The translations under genes and the position numbers were made by a program. The notes beneath the pieces were generated by a model, which was not told the DNA's origin, did not search any database, and saw only the letters and a list, made by a program, of their open reading frames with translations. A stretch of DNA of 10,256 bases, from NCBI GenBank assembly GCA_016295275.1, contig JAEDLN010000066.1, positions 1 through 10,256 of the forward strand. The letters run 5' to 3'. Below, in pieces: positions 1 through 6,360 of this stretch. How positions within the stretch are numbered: position 1 is the first letter of the stretch; the number at the start of each line of letters is the position of its first letter. The stretch comes from Kiritimatiellia bacterium. GTDB taxonomy: Bacteria; Verrucomicrobiota; Kiritimatiellia; RFP12; UBA3636.

Positions 1-216
1 CGCGCCCTACCGCAACGGGGCACGGGCGGTGCGCACGGCAACGGGGGGCGGTGTGGGGCGCGCGGGGAGCGGCAGTGCGGAGTGTGGGGCGGCGTGTGGC
101 GCGCGGTGTGGGGCGCGTGGGAGTGCGTGGTGTGGGGTGCGGGCGGTGCGCACGGATGCGGGCGCGAGGCAACGGGGCACGGGCGGTGCGCGGTGTGGAG
201 TGCGCGGGTAACGGAG
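1..216. repeat. G-rich degenerate repeat island downstream of pduL
   Basis: This gene-free stretch is almost purely GC with G dominating the + strand. It is built from recurring modules. A 23-nt module beginning GCAACGGGGCACGGGC occurs at 12-34 and 169-191 and again at 3815-3837. A 15-nt module GCGGTGTGGGGCGCG occurs at 48-62 and 103-117. Positions 1-37 are identical to 3804-3840, so this is a dispersed repeat. The short open frames across it are low-complexity Arg/Gly/Ala/His runs with no recognisable protein. It lies just past the pduL terminator; whatever gene lies to the left is outside the window. Its function is unknown. Confidence 0.75.
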
Positions 217-225
217 ATGGTTGGA

Positions 226-261
226 GAAAAGAAAAGACACCAATCGCGCGCGATTGGTGTC
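226..261 (-). terminator. Intrinsic terminator of the ackA-pduL group
   Basis: Positions 236-261 form a perfect 26-bp palindrome with arms GACACCAATCGCG and CGCGATTGGTGTC. Read on the minus strand it is followed by a T-rich tract (TTTTCTTTTC, from 226-235). It begins 24 bp beyond the pduL stop codon, the expected place for a rho-independent terminator. On the + strand no T tract follows, so it should work in one direction only. Confidence 0.85.
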
Positions 262-284
262 CAATGGAAAAATGAAATGGGCGA

Positions 285-860
285 TTAGACGATCGTGCCC
301 ATGACGGTGCCGAATGCGCAAGAGGCATTGGCCTCATCGGTGTCGATGTGCATGGCAAGCGCATACTTGTCGCTTACGCGGATAAGGACATCCTTGAAAA
401 CCGTTGCACGGGGGGATGTCGGGAGTTCGACAGAGACGAGTTGTCCGTCGGAGACGCCAAAGCGGGCGGCATCGGCGGTTGTCATGTGGATATGGCGTTT
501 TGCGATGATGCAGCCTTGGCTGACCTCCAGCTCGCCATGGGGTCCTACGAGTTTGATTCCGGGGGTTCCGGCGACATCGCCGGAATCGCGGACGGGGACG
601 TTCTTGAGGCCGAGGGTGCGTGCATCCGTGAACGAAAGTTCGATTTGGACGTCTTTGCGAACGGGGCCGAGAACGCTGACCATGAGCTCGCCTTTGGGTC
701 CGACGAGCTTGATTTTCTCGTTGGCGCACGCGAACTGACCGGGTTGGGATAGTGTCTTTTTGGATTCGAGTTTAGCGCCGGGACCATAGAGCGCCTCGAC
801 GGCGGCATCGGTCAAATGGATATGGCGGGCGGAGGTTTCGACGATAAATTGTTCCGACAT
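285..860 (-). CDS. pduL: PduL-type phosphate acyltransferase (phosphotransacetylase/propanoyltransferase)
   Basis: The 191-aa product matches the PduL family, zinc enzymes that exchange acyl-CoA and phosphate (acetyl-CoA + Pi to acetyl phosphate + CoA) and are unrelated to classical Pta. Two half-domains are visible. The first starts with SARHIHLT (residues 10-17) and the second with KRHIHMT (121-127); their histidines are the metal-ligand pairs of the family. RDSGD at 91-95 supplies the conserved arginine, and the HIDTDEANA segment (171-179) near the C-terminus holds a further conserved His. The protein begins directly at the core domain without the N-terminal helix that targets microcompartment PduL, so a free cytosolic enzyme is likely. 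AGGAG (minus strand, 867-871) lies six bases before the ATG and supports this start. It follows ackA by 42 bp, probably in one transcript. Confidence 0.93.
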   Translation of the reverse strand: MSEQFIVETSARHIHLTDAAVEALYGPGAKLESKKTLSQPGQFACANEKIKLVGPKGELMVSVLGPVRKDVQIELSFTDARTLGLKNVPVRDSGDVAGTPGIKLVGPHGELEVSQGCIIAKRHIHMTTADAARFGVSDGQLVSVELPTSPRATVFKDVLIRVSDKYALAMHIDTDEANASCAFGTVMGTIV

Positions 861-866
861 ATAAAG

Positions 867-871
867 CTCCT
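867..871 (-). promoter_or_regulatory. Shine-Dalgarno site of pduL
   Basis: The minus strand reads AGGAG followed by CTTTAT and ATG, an optimal ribosome-binding site. It stands out because most other genes in the window start without one, and it should allow independent re-initiation on the ackA-pduL transcript. Confidence 0.75.
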
Positions 872-902
872 ATTGGATAGGGAAAAAAGAAAAACGGGCA
901 GG

Positions 903-2120
903 TTAGCAGCCCTTTGTGACAACTTGGTAGGTTTCGCGTGCGATCATGAGCTCCTCATCGGTCGGCATGACGATAACCTTGACGCGGGATTCGGGCTTTG
1001 AGAGCAAGCCTGTGCCGCGGAGCGTTTGATTCGCTTCGGCATCGTAGTCGACTCCGAGGCAGCTCAAGCGTGGAATGACGCGATCGCGGGCTTGCCAGGA
1101 GTTTTCGCCGATACCGCCGGTAAAGACGATGGCATCTGCGCCGCCGATCAAGGTGAAGTATGCGCCGATGTATTGGACGATGCGGTGCGCCCACATATCG
1201 AGAGCGAGCTGGGCGCCATGATATCCGGCTTCGGCGTTCTTGATGATATCGCGCATATCGTTCGAGTTGATGCCGCCGACGCCGAGCAAGCCGGATTTCT
1301 TGTTGAGCAGATTGTCGATTTCATCGGCCGTCATGCCCTTGCGGACGAGTTCGAGAACGATCGCCGGATCGATATCGCCGGAGCGTGTTCCCATGACAAC
1401 GCCTGCGAGCGGGGTGAGACCCATGGTCGTATCCAAGACCTTGCCATTTTTGATGGCGGCCAGGGAGGAGCCATTTCCGAGGTGGCACGTGACGAGGTTC
1501 ACCTGATCGACGGGTTTGTCGAGGTAGCGGGCCGTTGCAACCGTGATATAGTGATGGCTGGTTCCGTGGAAGCCGTATTTCCGGAATCCGTACTTGTGGT
1601 AGTACTCTTCTGGGATGGCATAGTGGGAGGCGTAATCGGGCATCGTCTGGTGGAATGCGGTATCGAAGACACCGACATTCGGGACGCCTGGGAAGGTTTT
1701 TTCGCACGCTTCGATGCCACCGATATTCGGCGGCATGTGGAGGGGGCCGAAGGGAATCAGCTCGCGCACCTTATCAAGCGTCTCGGGCGTCATCAAGGTC
1801 GCTTCCTTGAAAATTTCGGCGCCATGCAGGACGCGGTGTCCGATGGCATCGATTTCGCGCAGGGCCTTGATGACGCCTTTTTCGGGATCGGTCAAGGCCT
1901 TGCAGACAAGCTGGATGGCATCGGAGTGGTTTCGGGCGATGACCGGGGTTTCGGATTTCGGTTCATCGCCGCGGCGATACACCATATTGGCCGAACCGTA
2001 ACCGATTCGTTCGACGACGCCATTTGCAAGGCGCTGTTCGCCGGAGATTTTATAGAGCGTGAATTTGAGCGAGGAAGAACCTGCATTCAGGACGAGAATC
2101 GTTTCGATATGGCAAGACAT
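903..2120 (-). CDS. ackA: Acetate kinase
   Basis: The 405-aa protein is a full-length acetate kinase (acetyl phosphate + ADP to acetate + ATP; cytosolic, ASKHA fold). Diagnostic segments in order are LVLNAGSSSLKF (9-20), GHRVLHG (94-100), FDTAFH (152-157), RKYGFHGTSH (180-189), CHLGNGSS (212-219), MGTRSGDIDP (243-252), FTGGIGEN (333-340) and TDEELMIARET (387-397). Using the well-studied Methanosarcina enzyme as guide, the catalytic and binding residues correspond to N12, R96, H128, D153, H185, N216, R246 and E389; all are present. The only in-frame ATG near the conserved N-terminus is at 2120, preceded by TATAGCC with no Shine-Dalgarno match. Directly upstream of pduL, it completes the acetate/ATP branch. 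A small unknown gene lies 49 bp upstream on the same strand. Confidence 0.97.
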   Translation of the reverse strand: MSCHIETILVLNAGSSSLKFTLYKISGEQRLANGVVERIGYGSANMVYRRGDEPKSETPVIARNHSDAIQLVCKALTDPEKGVIKALREIDAIGHRVLHGAEIFKEATLMTPETLDKVRELIPFGPLHMPPNIGGIEACEKTFPGVPNVGVFDTAFHQTMPDYASHYAIPEEYYHKYGFRKYGFHGTSHHYITVATARYLDKPVDQVNLVTCHLGNGSSLAAIKNGKVLDTTMGLTPLAGVVMGTRSGDIDPAIVLELVRKGMTADEIDNLLNKKSGLLGVGGINSNDMRDIIKNAEAGYHGAQLALDMWAHRIVQYIGAYFTLIGGADAIVFTGGIGENSWQARDRVIPRLSCLGVDYDAEANQTLRGTGLLSKPESRVKVIVMPTDEELMIARETYQVVTKGC

Positions 2121-2174
2121 GGCTATAAAACAGTTGGACGGAAGAAAAATGGGAAAAAACAGGCGTACGAGCGC

Positions 2175-2525
2175 TTAGAAGGGCGGAGGCGGAAGTTTTC
2201 CGCCGTTTGCCAACATGCGTTCGTGCCACGTTTTCGGAAAATGGTTTCGATACCAGTTTTCAACCGTTTCTTCAACATCGCAGGGTGGGGCGACCCAGTT
2301 GTCGACAGGGGCCGGTTTATCGTTGAAAATATAACCAAACAAGGCACTTTGGCGACGAAGAACGGCGTGTTGGTAGGGTGTAATCTTGGAAGAGTTGAAA
2401 TCTTCCCACATATAGCAACGCCGGCTCAATTCCCAGAATTCTTTTTCAGCTTCTTCTCGGGTCATGGCGATGGTAGGATAGCGGATGGGGTAAGCAATAA
2501 ACGGATATCTTTTTTTGGAAATCAT
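2175..2525 (-). CDS. Hypothetical protein, 116 aa, upstream of ackA
   Basis: I do not recognise this family. The chosen ATG (2523-2525) gives 116 residues with no signal peptide or membrane segment. The N-terminus is basic and aromatic (MISKKRYPFIAYPIRYP). Residues about 22-66 look helical and rich in Glu, Arg, Trp and Tyr (TREEAEKEFWELSRRCYMW). The C-terminus is aromatic and ends in a proline run (LPPPPF). GAAAAGGATT precedes the ATG, a usable but tight ribosome site. The open frame continues upstream through the divergent rluA-family gene, but that part is antisense and was excluded. An alternative start is residue 21, which has no ribosome site. It may share the ackA-pduL transcript (49-bp gap), so a link to that pathway is possible but unproven. 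It could be a lineage-restricted protein. Confidence 0.62.
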   Translation of the reverse strand: MISKKRYPFIAYPIRYPTIAMTREEAEKEFWELSRRCYMWEDFNSSKITPYQHAVLRRQSALFGYIFNDKPAPVDNWVAPPCDVEETVENWYRNHFPKTWHERMLANGGKLPPPPF

Positions 2526-2576
2526 AATCCTTTTCTTCGTTTGATTCAACCAATCCGGGATTTCGCGCTTTCGGCG

Positions 2577-2686
2577 GAGGCGAGCCGCCACGGGCGATGG
2601 GGGCGGTGGAAGGGTGACGCCATGGATGGCGCCACACAAACGGCGCGGGGGCGATGAGCCACCGCGGCGGTGAGCCACCGCGGGCG
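2577..2686 (+). repeat. Divergent spacer with three hairpin repeat units
   Basis: Three units of the window-wide 15-nt hairpin lie between the divergent 116-aa gene and the rluA-family gene. They are 2577-2591 (GAGGCG AGC CGCCAC, one A-A mismatch), 2651-2665 (GCGATG AGC CACCGC, one A-C mismatch) and 2667-2681 (GCGGTG AGC CACCGC, perfect). The first and third are followed by GGGCG. The last two are almost back to back. Any promoter for either gene must lie in or next to these units; I see no convincing -35/-10 pair here. Confidence 0.7.
2614..2635. other. Inverted repeat centred on ATGGCG arms
   Basis: CGCCAT (2618-2623) and ATGGCG (2626-2631) are perfect arms around a two-base centre, extended by GTG/CAC after one mismatch. 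It is distinct from the AG-loop hairpin family. Lying between two divergent genes, it could be an operator or simply a structured remnant; nothing in the sequence decides. Confidence 0.35.
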
Positions 2687-2723
2687 GTGGCGCAGTATTG
2701 GGCGGTATGGTAGGCTCTTGTGC

Positions 2724-3671
2724 ATGCAAACAGTGGAGTTTACCGTCACGGCGGAGGACGTGGCTTGCAAGCGGCTTGACAAAGTTGTTTTGGGAAGGCT
2801 TCCCGGAACGACCCGGGCTTTGCTGTCGGATGCTTTTGCGGACGGGTTGGTTTTCCAGAATGGGCGACGTGCCGACAAATCCGATGTTCCGCAGCTTGGG
2901 GCGGTTGTTCGCGCCGAGCGGATTCCAGAATTGACGGATCGTGCGGTGAAGCCGGAACCGGATCTGCCGCTCGAGGTCGTTTATTCGGATGCGGATTTGT
3001 GTGCCGTCGACAAGCCGGCCGGGCAAGCTTGCCATCCCATTTCCATCGGGGAAAAGGGAACGTTGGCGGCGGCGTTGTTCGCACGGTTCCCTGCCGTCGG
3101 GGATGTCGGCGACAATCCGCAGATGCCGGGTTTGCTCCATCGGCTGGACACCGGAACCTCCGGACTCGTATTGGCGGCCTTTTCCAATCCGATTTACCGC
3201 TCCATTCGCGAGCAATTTTCCCGACATACGGCACGAAAAATCTATTTGGCGCGCGTTCGTGGAACGGTGACGAAGGCGGGTGGTATATCGGGATATCTTG
3301 CGCATTCCAGTTCCTTTCGCGGGCGCATGCGCATGGTCGACGGCTCCGGATCCCGCCGGGGCAATCCTGCTCTTTTTGCGGAAACCTTCTATCAGCCTGT
3401 CGTGAGCGACAGGACGCCGTATCCGGGAACGACGCTTTTGCGGGTTACGATCTACACGGGGGTGACGCATCAAATCCGTTGCCAGCTTGCCTCCATCGGG
3501 CATCCGATTATCGGCGATTGCACGTATGGGGGAGACGGTTGGAATTTGCCCGGGCATGCGCTGCATGCCTATTCCATCCAATTCATCCATCCCGGAACAA
3601 ATCAAGCGATGCTGCTTCGTACCTTGCGGCTACCGGCGTGGGCCGGGGTCGAGAGTCCCGACGGGCGATGA
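2724..3671 (+). CDS. RluA-family RNA pseudouridine synthase
   Basis: The 315-aa product is an RluA-type pseudouridine synthase, isomerising specific uridines in rRNA or tRNA. Residues about 16-65 form an S4-like RNA-binding segment (RLDKVVLGRLPG onward). The catalytic core has VVYSDADLCAVDKPAG (85-100) and HRLDTGTSGL (139-148) with catalytic Asp142. It ends with TGVTHQIR (245-252) and GHPIIGDCTYGG (259-270); Val replaces the Arg usual in TGRTHQIR. The exact target (RluC/RluD-like or other) cannot be told from sequence alone. I chose ATG 2724 because the only upstream in-frame start, GTG 2670, lies inside a repeat hairpin and adds no family-like residues. The last codons (VESPDGR, stop) coincide with another hairpin unit at 3648-3662. 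The gene converges with the surface-protein gene. Confidence 0.9.
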   Translation: MQTVEFTVTAEDVACKRLDKVVLGRLPGTTRALLSDAFADGLVFQNGRRADKSDVPQLGAVVRAERIPELTDRAVKPEPDLPLEVVYSDADLCAVDKPAGQACHPISIGEKGTLAAALFARFPAVGDVGDNPQMPGLLHRLDTGTSGLVLAAFSNPIYRSIREQFSRHTARKIYLARVRGTVTKAGGISGYLAHSSSFRGRMRMVDGSGSRRGNPALFAETFYQPVVSDRTPYPGTTLLRVTIYTGVTHQIRCQLASIGHPIIGDCTYGGDGWNLPGHALHAYSIQFIHPGTNQAMLLRTLRLPAWAGVESPDGR

Positions 3672-3686
3672 GATGCGTATTTTTTT
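3648..3686 (+). repeat. Hairpin repeat unit overlapping the rluA-family 3' end, followed by T7 tract
   Basis: GTCGAG AGT CCCGAC (3648-3662) has the stem-loop format of the family, with one A-C mismatch, and is followed by GGGCGATGAG as at 3771-3780. It encodes the last few residues of the synthase; the stop codon lies in the trailing GGGCGATGAG. A run of seven T at 3680-3686 follows 17 bp after the stem. That is too far for a textbook terminator, but the AT-rich patch stands out in its GC-rich surroundings and may mark the original transcript end. Confidence 0.6.
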
Positions 3687-3689
3687 AAC

Positions 3690-3994
3690 ACAAAGGGGCG
3701 CACGGCGGTGAGCCACCGCGGGCGAAGGGCGCGGGATGTCAAGCCGCGCACCGCGGCGGTGAGCCACCGCGGGCGATGAGGCGCGGCGGCGCGATGGGGA
3801 CATCGCGCCCTACCGCAACGGGGCACGGGCGGTGCGCACGACAACGGGGCACGGGGGGATGCGCACGGCGAGGGACACGAGCGTGGAGCGCGCAACGGGA
3901 CACGGAGCGTGGAGCGCGCGAGGGGAGCGGGCGTGGAGCGGGCGGAGAACGCGCGAGGGAGCGCTCGGCGAGGGGGATGCGGGCGGTGGTTCTG
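3690..3994 (+). repeat. G-rich repeat island between convergent genes
   Basis: No gene is supported in this spacer. It begins with two perfect hairpin units, GCGGTG AGC CACCGC at 3705-3719 and 3756-3770, both followed by GGGCGA. A composite block follows, GCGCGGCGGCGCGAT (3781-3795) then 3804-3840, the latter identical to positions 1-37. GAGCGTGGAGCGCGC is repeated at 3879-3893 and 3905-3919, with a weaker third copy near 3929. The + strand is strongly G-biased up to the stop codon of the surface-protein gene. Open frames across it are low-complexity and unlike any protein family I know. Confidence 0.75.
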
Positions 3995-6148
3995 CTATTG
4001 AATGGCGATGAGCGTGTGCAGACGGGAGCGGATACCGGTCACATCGAAAGATTTTGTCTCGGCATTGTAGGAAACGACGGCGGCTGAAGTGTCGAGGCTT
4101 TCCGGGGAAAGGTTCTCGATTTCAAACGACATGTTTGCCGGTGTGAATTTATCCGTGTAGGACCATTGGATGACGGGGAAAGACTCTGCGGCGCGGACAA
4201 TCCGTTCGCCTTTGGAGACGTCCTGAATTTGGAATTTGATCGTATACGTGTCGCTCGCGCTGTTGTTACCGTACTTCTGAACGATGACCTTGCTGGCGTC
4301 GTTGGCGCCGATTTTGAATCCAATCGTGTAATCGGCGACCGGGCGGAACGTACCCGTGATGCGGAAGGTTCCGGTTTCTCCCGGAAGACCGCCGGCGATC
4401 GTCACGCCCTCCCTAGGAATCTGCAAGTCTTTTGCGGAAGCGTCATTGCCCTCCATGCAATAGACGGCGCCCGCGACAATGGCTTGGTAGATATTGTTCT
4501 GATACGCGACGCCATCCGCAACGGCGAAGACGGCTCCATTTGTGACGACGGACGGAGCGATGCCATAGCCATGACCGACGATGGTCGTTCCGCCGGTGAG
4601 GGCAATCGACCATCCGCGGGCTAGCCTTTGACCGTTGAAGCGCAAGGTTCCGGGACCTTCGTTGCGAATCCCGAACCGGCCGTACAGGTCGCCGTGGAAG
4701 GTACGGGTTTCGGCGTCCGCAAAGACCAAGGTTGCGATGGTCTTACTTTGGCAGTCGATGACGATATTTCCGTAATCGCGGATTTTGTCGCCGCCGTCGA
4801 AAACGATATTCGGCTTTCCGGCTCCCATGACGACGATCGACGGATATTGTCCGTCCGGAACGGACGTCGGCTTTCGCCAGGAGAAAGGAGCGGAAAAGCG
4901 CAGTTCGCCGGCACCATAGGTTGCGAGATAGATGTGTTCGCCGGTCCATTCGACTTCGCCGTCACCTTGGAAGGTCATGGCGGAAGACGTATTCAGGCGC
5001 AGGGATCCGAGAGAGAGCTTTTTTCCGTTGAGGTCGACATTCAGTTCGCCGCTTGTCGAATAGCGGAGCAGGGCAAGCGCCTCTCGATCTTCCTGCAGCG
5101 TCCAAGCGTCCTGCATGGTCATCCGGTATGCTTTTGTCGCCTCCAAGGGCATATCTTCGCTCAGCTGCGGGTAGTTTTTAAACTCGGCCACGGAGCCGTT
5201 TGCATTGGTCGTCAGCAAGTATGGGGTGCTATGGAAGTTGAGCGGGTAGAATCCCGTTGTCGCGTCCGGTCCTTCCGGGAGATTCAGCGTAAAGGAAGAA
5301 GAGACACCGACATCCAAAATGGCATCGCTTGCGACGGACATGGCTTCGACATTGGCCACGACGGATCTTCCCGAAGAGGAGGTCGCGCGCAGACCCAGAT
5401 TTCCGGATGCATGCCGGAGCGAGAAGGAATGGACGAGTTGTGCGGTATCGCCAATCGTATTGAAAAAGGTAAGTCCGCCGGCGCTGCCGGTTGTCGAAAC
5501 GACGGATCCGGGGAGCAGGCAATCGTACAAACTCACGCCCGTCCGGTTTCCGTTTGAGTCGGACATCGTGCTGGAGAGGGTGATTTCCGTTTTGGGATCG
5601 GGAGACGTGTAGAAAGATACGCCGCCTGCGGATGCGATGATCTGTTTCACGGAAAAAGCCGTGTTTGTAATAGAGACCCTGCTGTTCAGGTTTCCGCTAT
5701 TGGTCAAGACGGCATCCCCGTCGGCACCGCCCACGAAGAAGAGCGTACCGCCGTCGCCGCCGCCAAATGTGGTGTCCTGCAGGAAATGGACACGGGCGCA
5801 AATGGAAGCTCCGCTTCCGGAAATAGGACCATTGACGGTGAGTTCGTCGCCTTCTTGTCCGATGATTGCTTTCGAGCCCTTCGTCAGATTGATTCTTTGG
5901 GCATACCGGTGTCCGTTCAGATAAACGGGGTAGTTGGCGATACCGCCGATCGAAGCGGGGAATCGAGCCTCATCGACCAGGCACGGGATATCGTTGGTTG
6001 CGGAGGCGGAGCTCTTCGTCCAGTTTTTCGGATTATCCCATGCATGGTCGCCGGAAGCGTCATTCCATGTGAAGACGATAGCCGGAGAGGGGGAAGGCAG
6101 CAGAAGCGCCGCGAAGAGAGAAGAGAGAGCAAATCTACGAAACATCAT
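3995..6148 (-). CDS. Exported beta-rich surface protein (autotransporter-associated beta-strand type)
   Basis: The 717-aa product starts with a clear signal peptide: basic MMFRR, a hydrophobic core, and a likely cleavage after SPSPA (residue 23). The mature protein opens with FTWNDASGDHAWDNPKNWT, resembling the W-x(n)-W-NW start of large beta-helical surface proteins in Verrucomicrobia and Kiritimatiellota. The rest is rich in Gly, Thr, Ser, Asn and Val, with recurring short strands such as VTNGAVFAVADG and FNGQRLARG, as in a repetitive beta-solenoid. I see no C-terminal beta-barrel, PEP-CTERM or LPXTG-like signal; it ends in HTLIAIQ. It may be secreted or held by another protein, or be C-terminally shortened, since its stop borders a repeat island. 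The ATG at 6148 (second ATG at 6145) lacks a Shine-Dalgarno match. No specific substrate can be assigned. Confidence 0.8.
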   Translation of the reverse strand: MMFRRFALSSLFAALLLPSPSPAIVFTWNDASGDHAWDNPKNWTKSSASATNDIPCLVDEARFPASIGGIANYPVYLNGHRYAQRINLTKGSKAIIGQEGDELTVNGPISGSGASICARVHFLQDTTFGGGDGGTLFFVGGADGDAVLTNSGNLNSRVSITNTAFSVKQIIASAGGVSFYTSPDPKTEITLSSTMSDSNGNRTGVSLYDCLLPGSVVSTTGSAGGLTFFNTIGDTAQLVHSFSLRHASGNLGLRATSSSGRSVVANVEAMSVASDAILDVGVSSSFTLNLPEGPDATTGFYPLNFHSTPYLLTTNANGSVAEFKNYPQLSEDMPLEATKAYRMTMQDAWTLQEDREALALLRYSTSGELNVDLNGKKLSLGSLRLNTSSAMTFQGDGEVEWTGEHIYLATYGAGELRFSAPFSWRKPTSVPDGQYPSIVVMGAGKPNIVFDGGDKIRDYGNIVIDCQSKTIATLVFADAETRTFHGDLYGRFGIRNEGPGTLRFNGQRLARGWSIALTGGTTIVGHGYGIAPSVVTNGAVFAVADGVAYQNNIYQAIVAGAVYCMEGNDASAKDLQIPREGVTIAGGLPGETGTFRITGTFRPVADYTIGFKIGANDASKVIVQKYGNNSASDTYTIKFQIQDVSKGERIVRAAESFPVIQWSYTDKFTPANMSFEIENLSPESLDTSAAVVSYNAETKSFDVTGIRSRLHTLIAIQ

Positions 6149-6191
6149 GGCGAAACAAGCAGGATGGAGGGATTACAGATGTGTGCCATTC

Positions 6192-6221
6192 ATCGTATCA
6201 CAGCTGCGGGACATTTTGCAA
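6192..6221 (-). promoter_or_regulatory. Candidate promoter of the surface-protein gene
   Basis: On the minus strand, TTGCAA (6216-6221) and TACGAT (6192-6197) are separated by 18 bp, each matching 4 of 6 sigma-70 consensus bases. It would give a leader of about 40 nt. It shares its palindromic -35 hexamer with the candidate plus-strand promoter. Confidence 0.35.
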
Positions 6222-6244
6222 ACATGATTTTAGACATGTATCAA
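6216..6244 (+). promoter_or_regulatory. Candidate promoter of rarA with internal dyad
   Basis: TTGCAA (6216-6221) and TATCAA (6239-6244) are 17 bp apart, 4 of 6 matches each. A dyad, ACATG (6222-6226) and CATGT (6235-6239), fills the spacer and would suit an operator. A competing -35-like TTGACC at 6275-6280 is followed 17 bp later by the poor -10 TACTCT (6298-6303). Confidence 0.35.
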
Positions 6245-6360
6245 AATATCCTTCTCTACTTGGGGGTGACGCATTTGACCCGAAAAAACGGGTATGGTAC
6301 TCTCGGGGCAGAAAAACGGTCGGAATGCGACCATTGTCACGATTGCGGTTTTATCTTGTT

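Noticed and set aside
43..67. G-quadruplex in the first island
   Set aside because: Only three suitable G tracts lie within normal loop length; the fourth is too distant for a canonical quadruplex.
1026..2657. Plus-strand open frame of 543 codons
   Set aside because: It lies antisense to ackA and the 116-aa gene, shows no family motifs, and ackA is unambiguous. It is a by-product of high GC codon use.
2670..2723. Alternative GTG start for the pseudouridine synthase
   Set aside because: The GTG is inside a hairpin unit and adds Arg/Gly-rich residues with no similarity to the family.
2526..3605. Upstream extension of the 116-aa gene frame to 476 codons
   Set aside because: The extension is antisense to the pseudouridine synthase and crosses repeat hairpins; only the part after ATG 2525 is free of a better gene.
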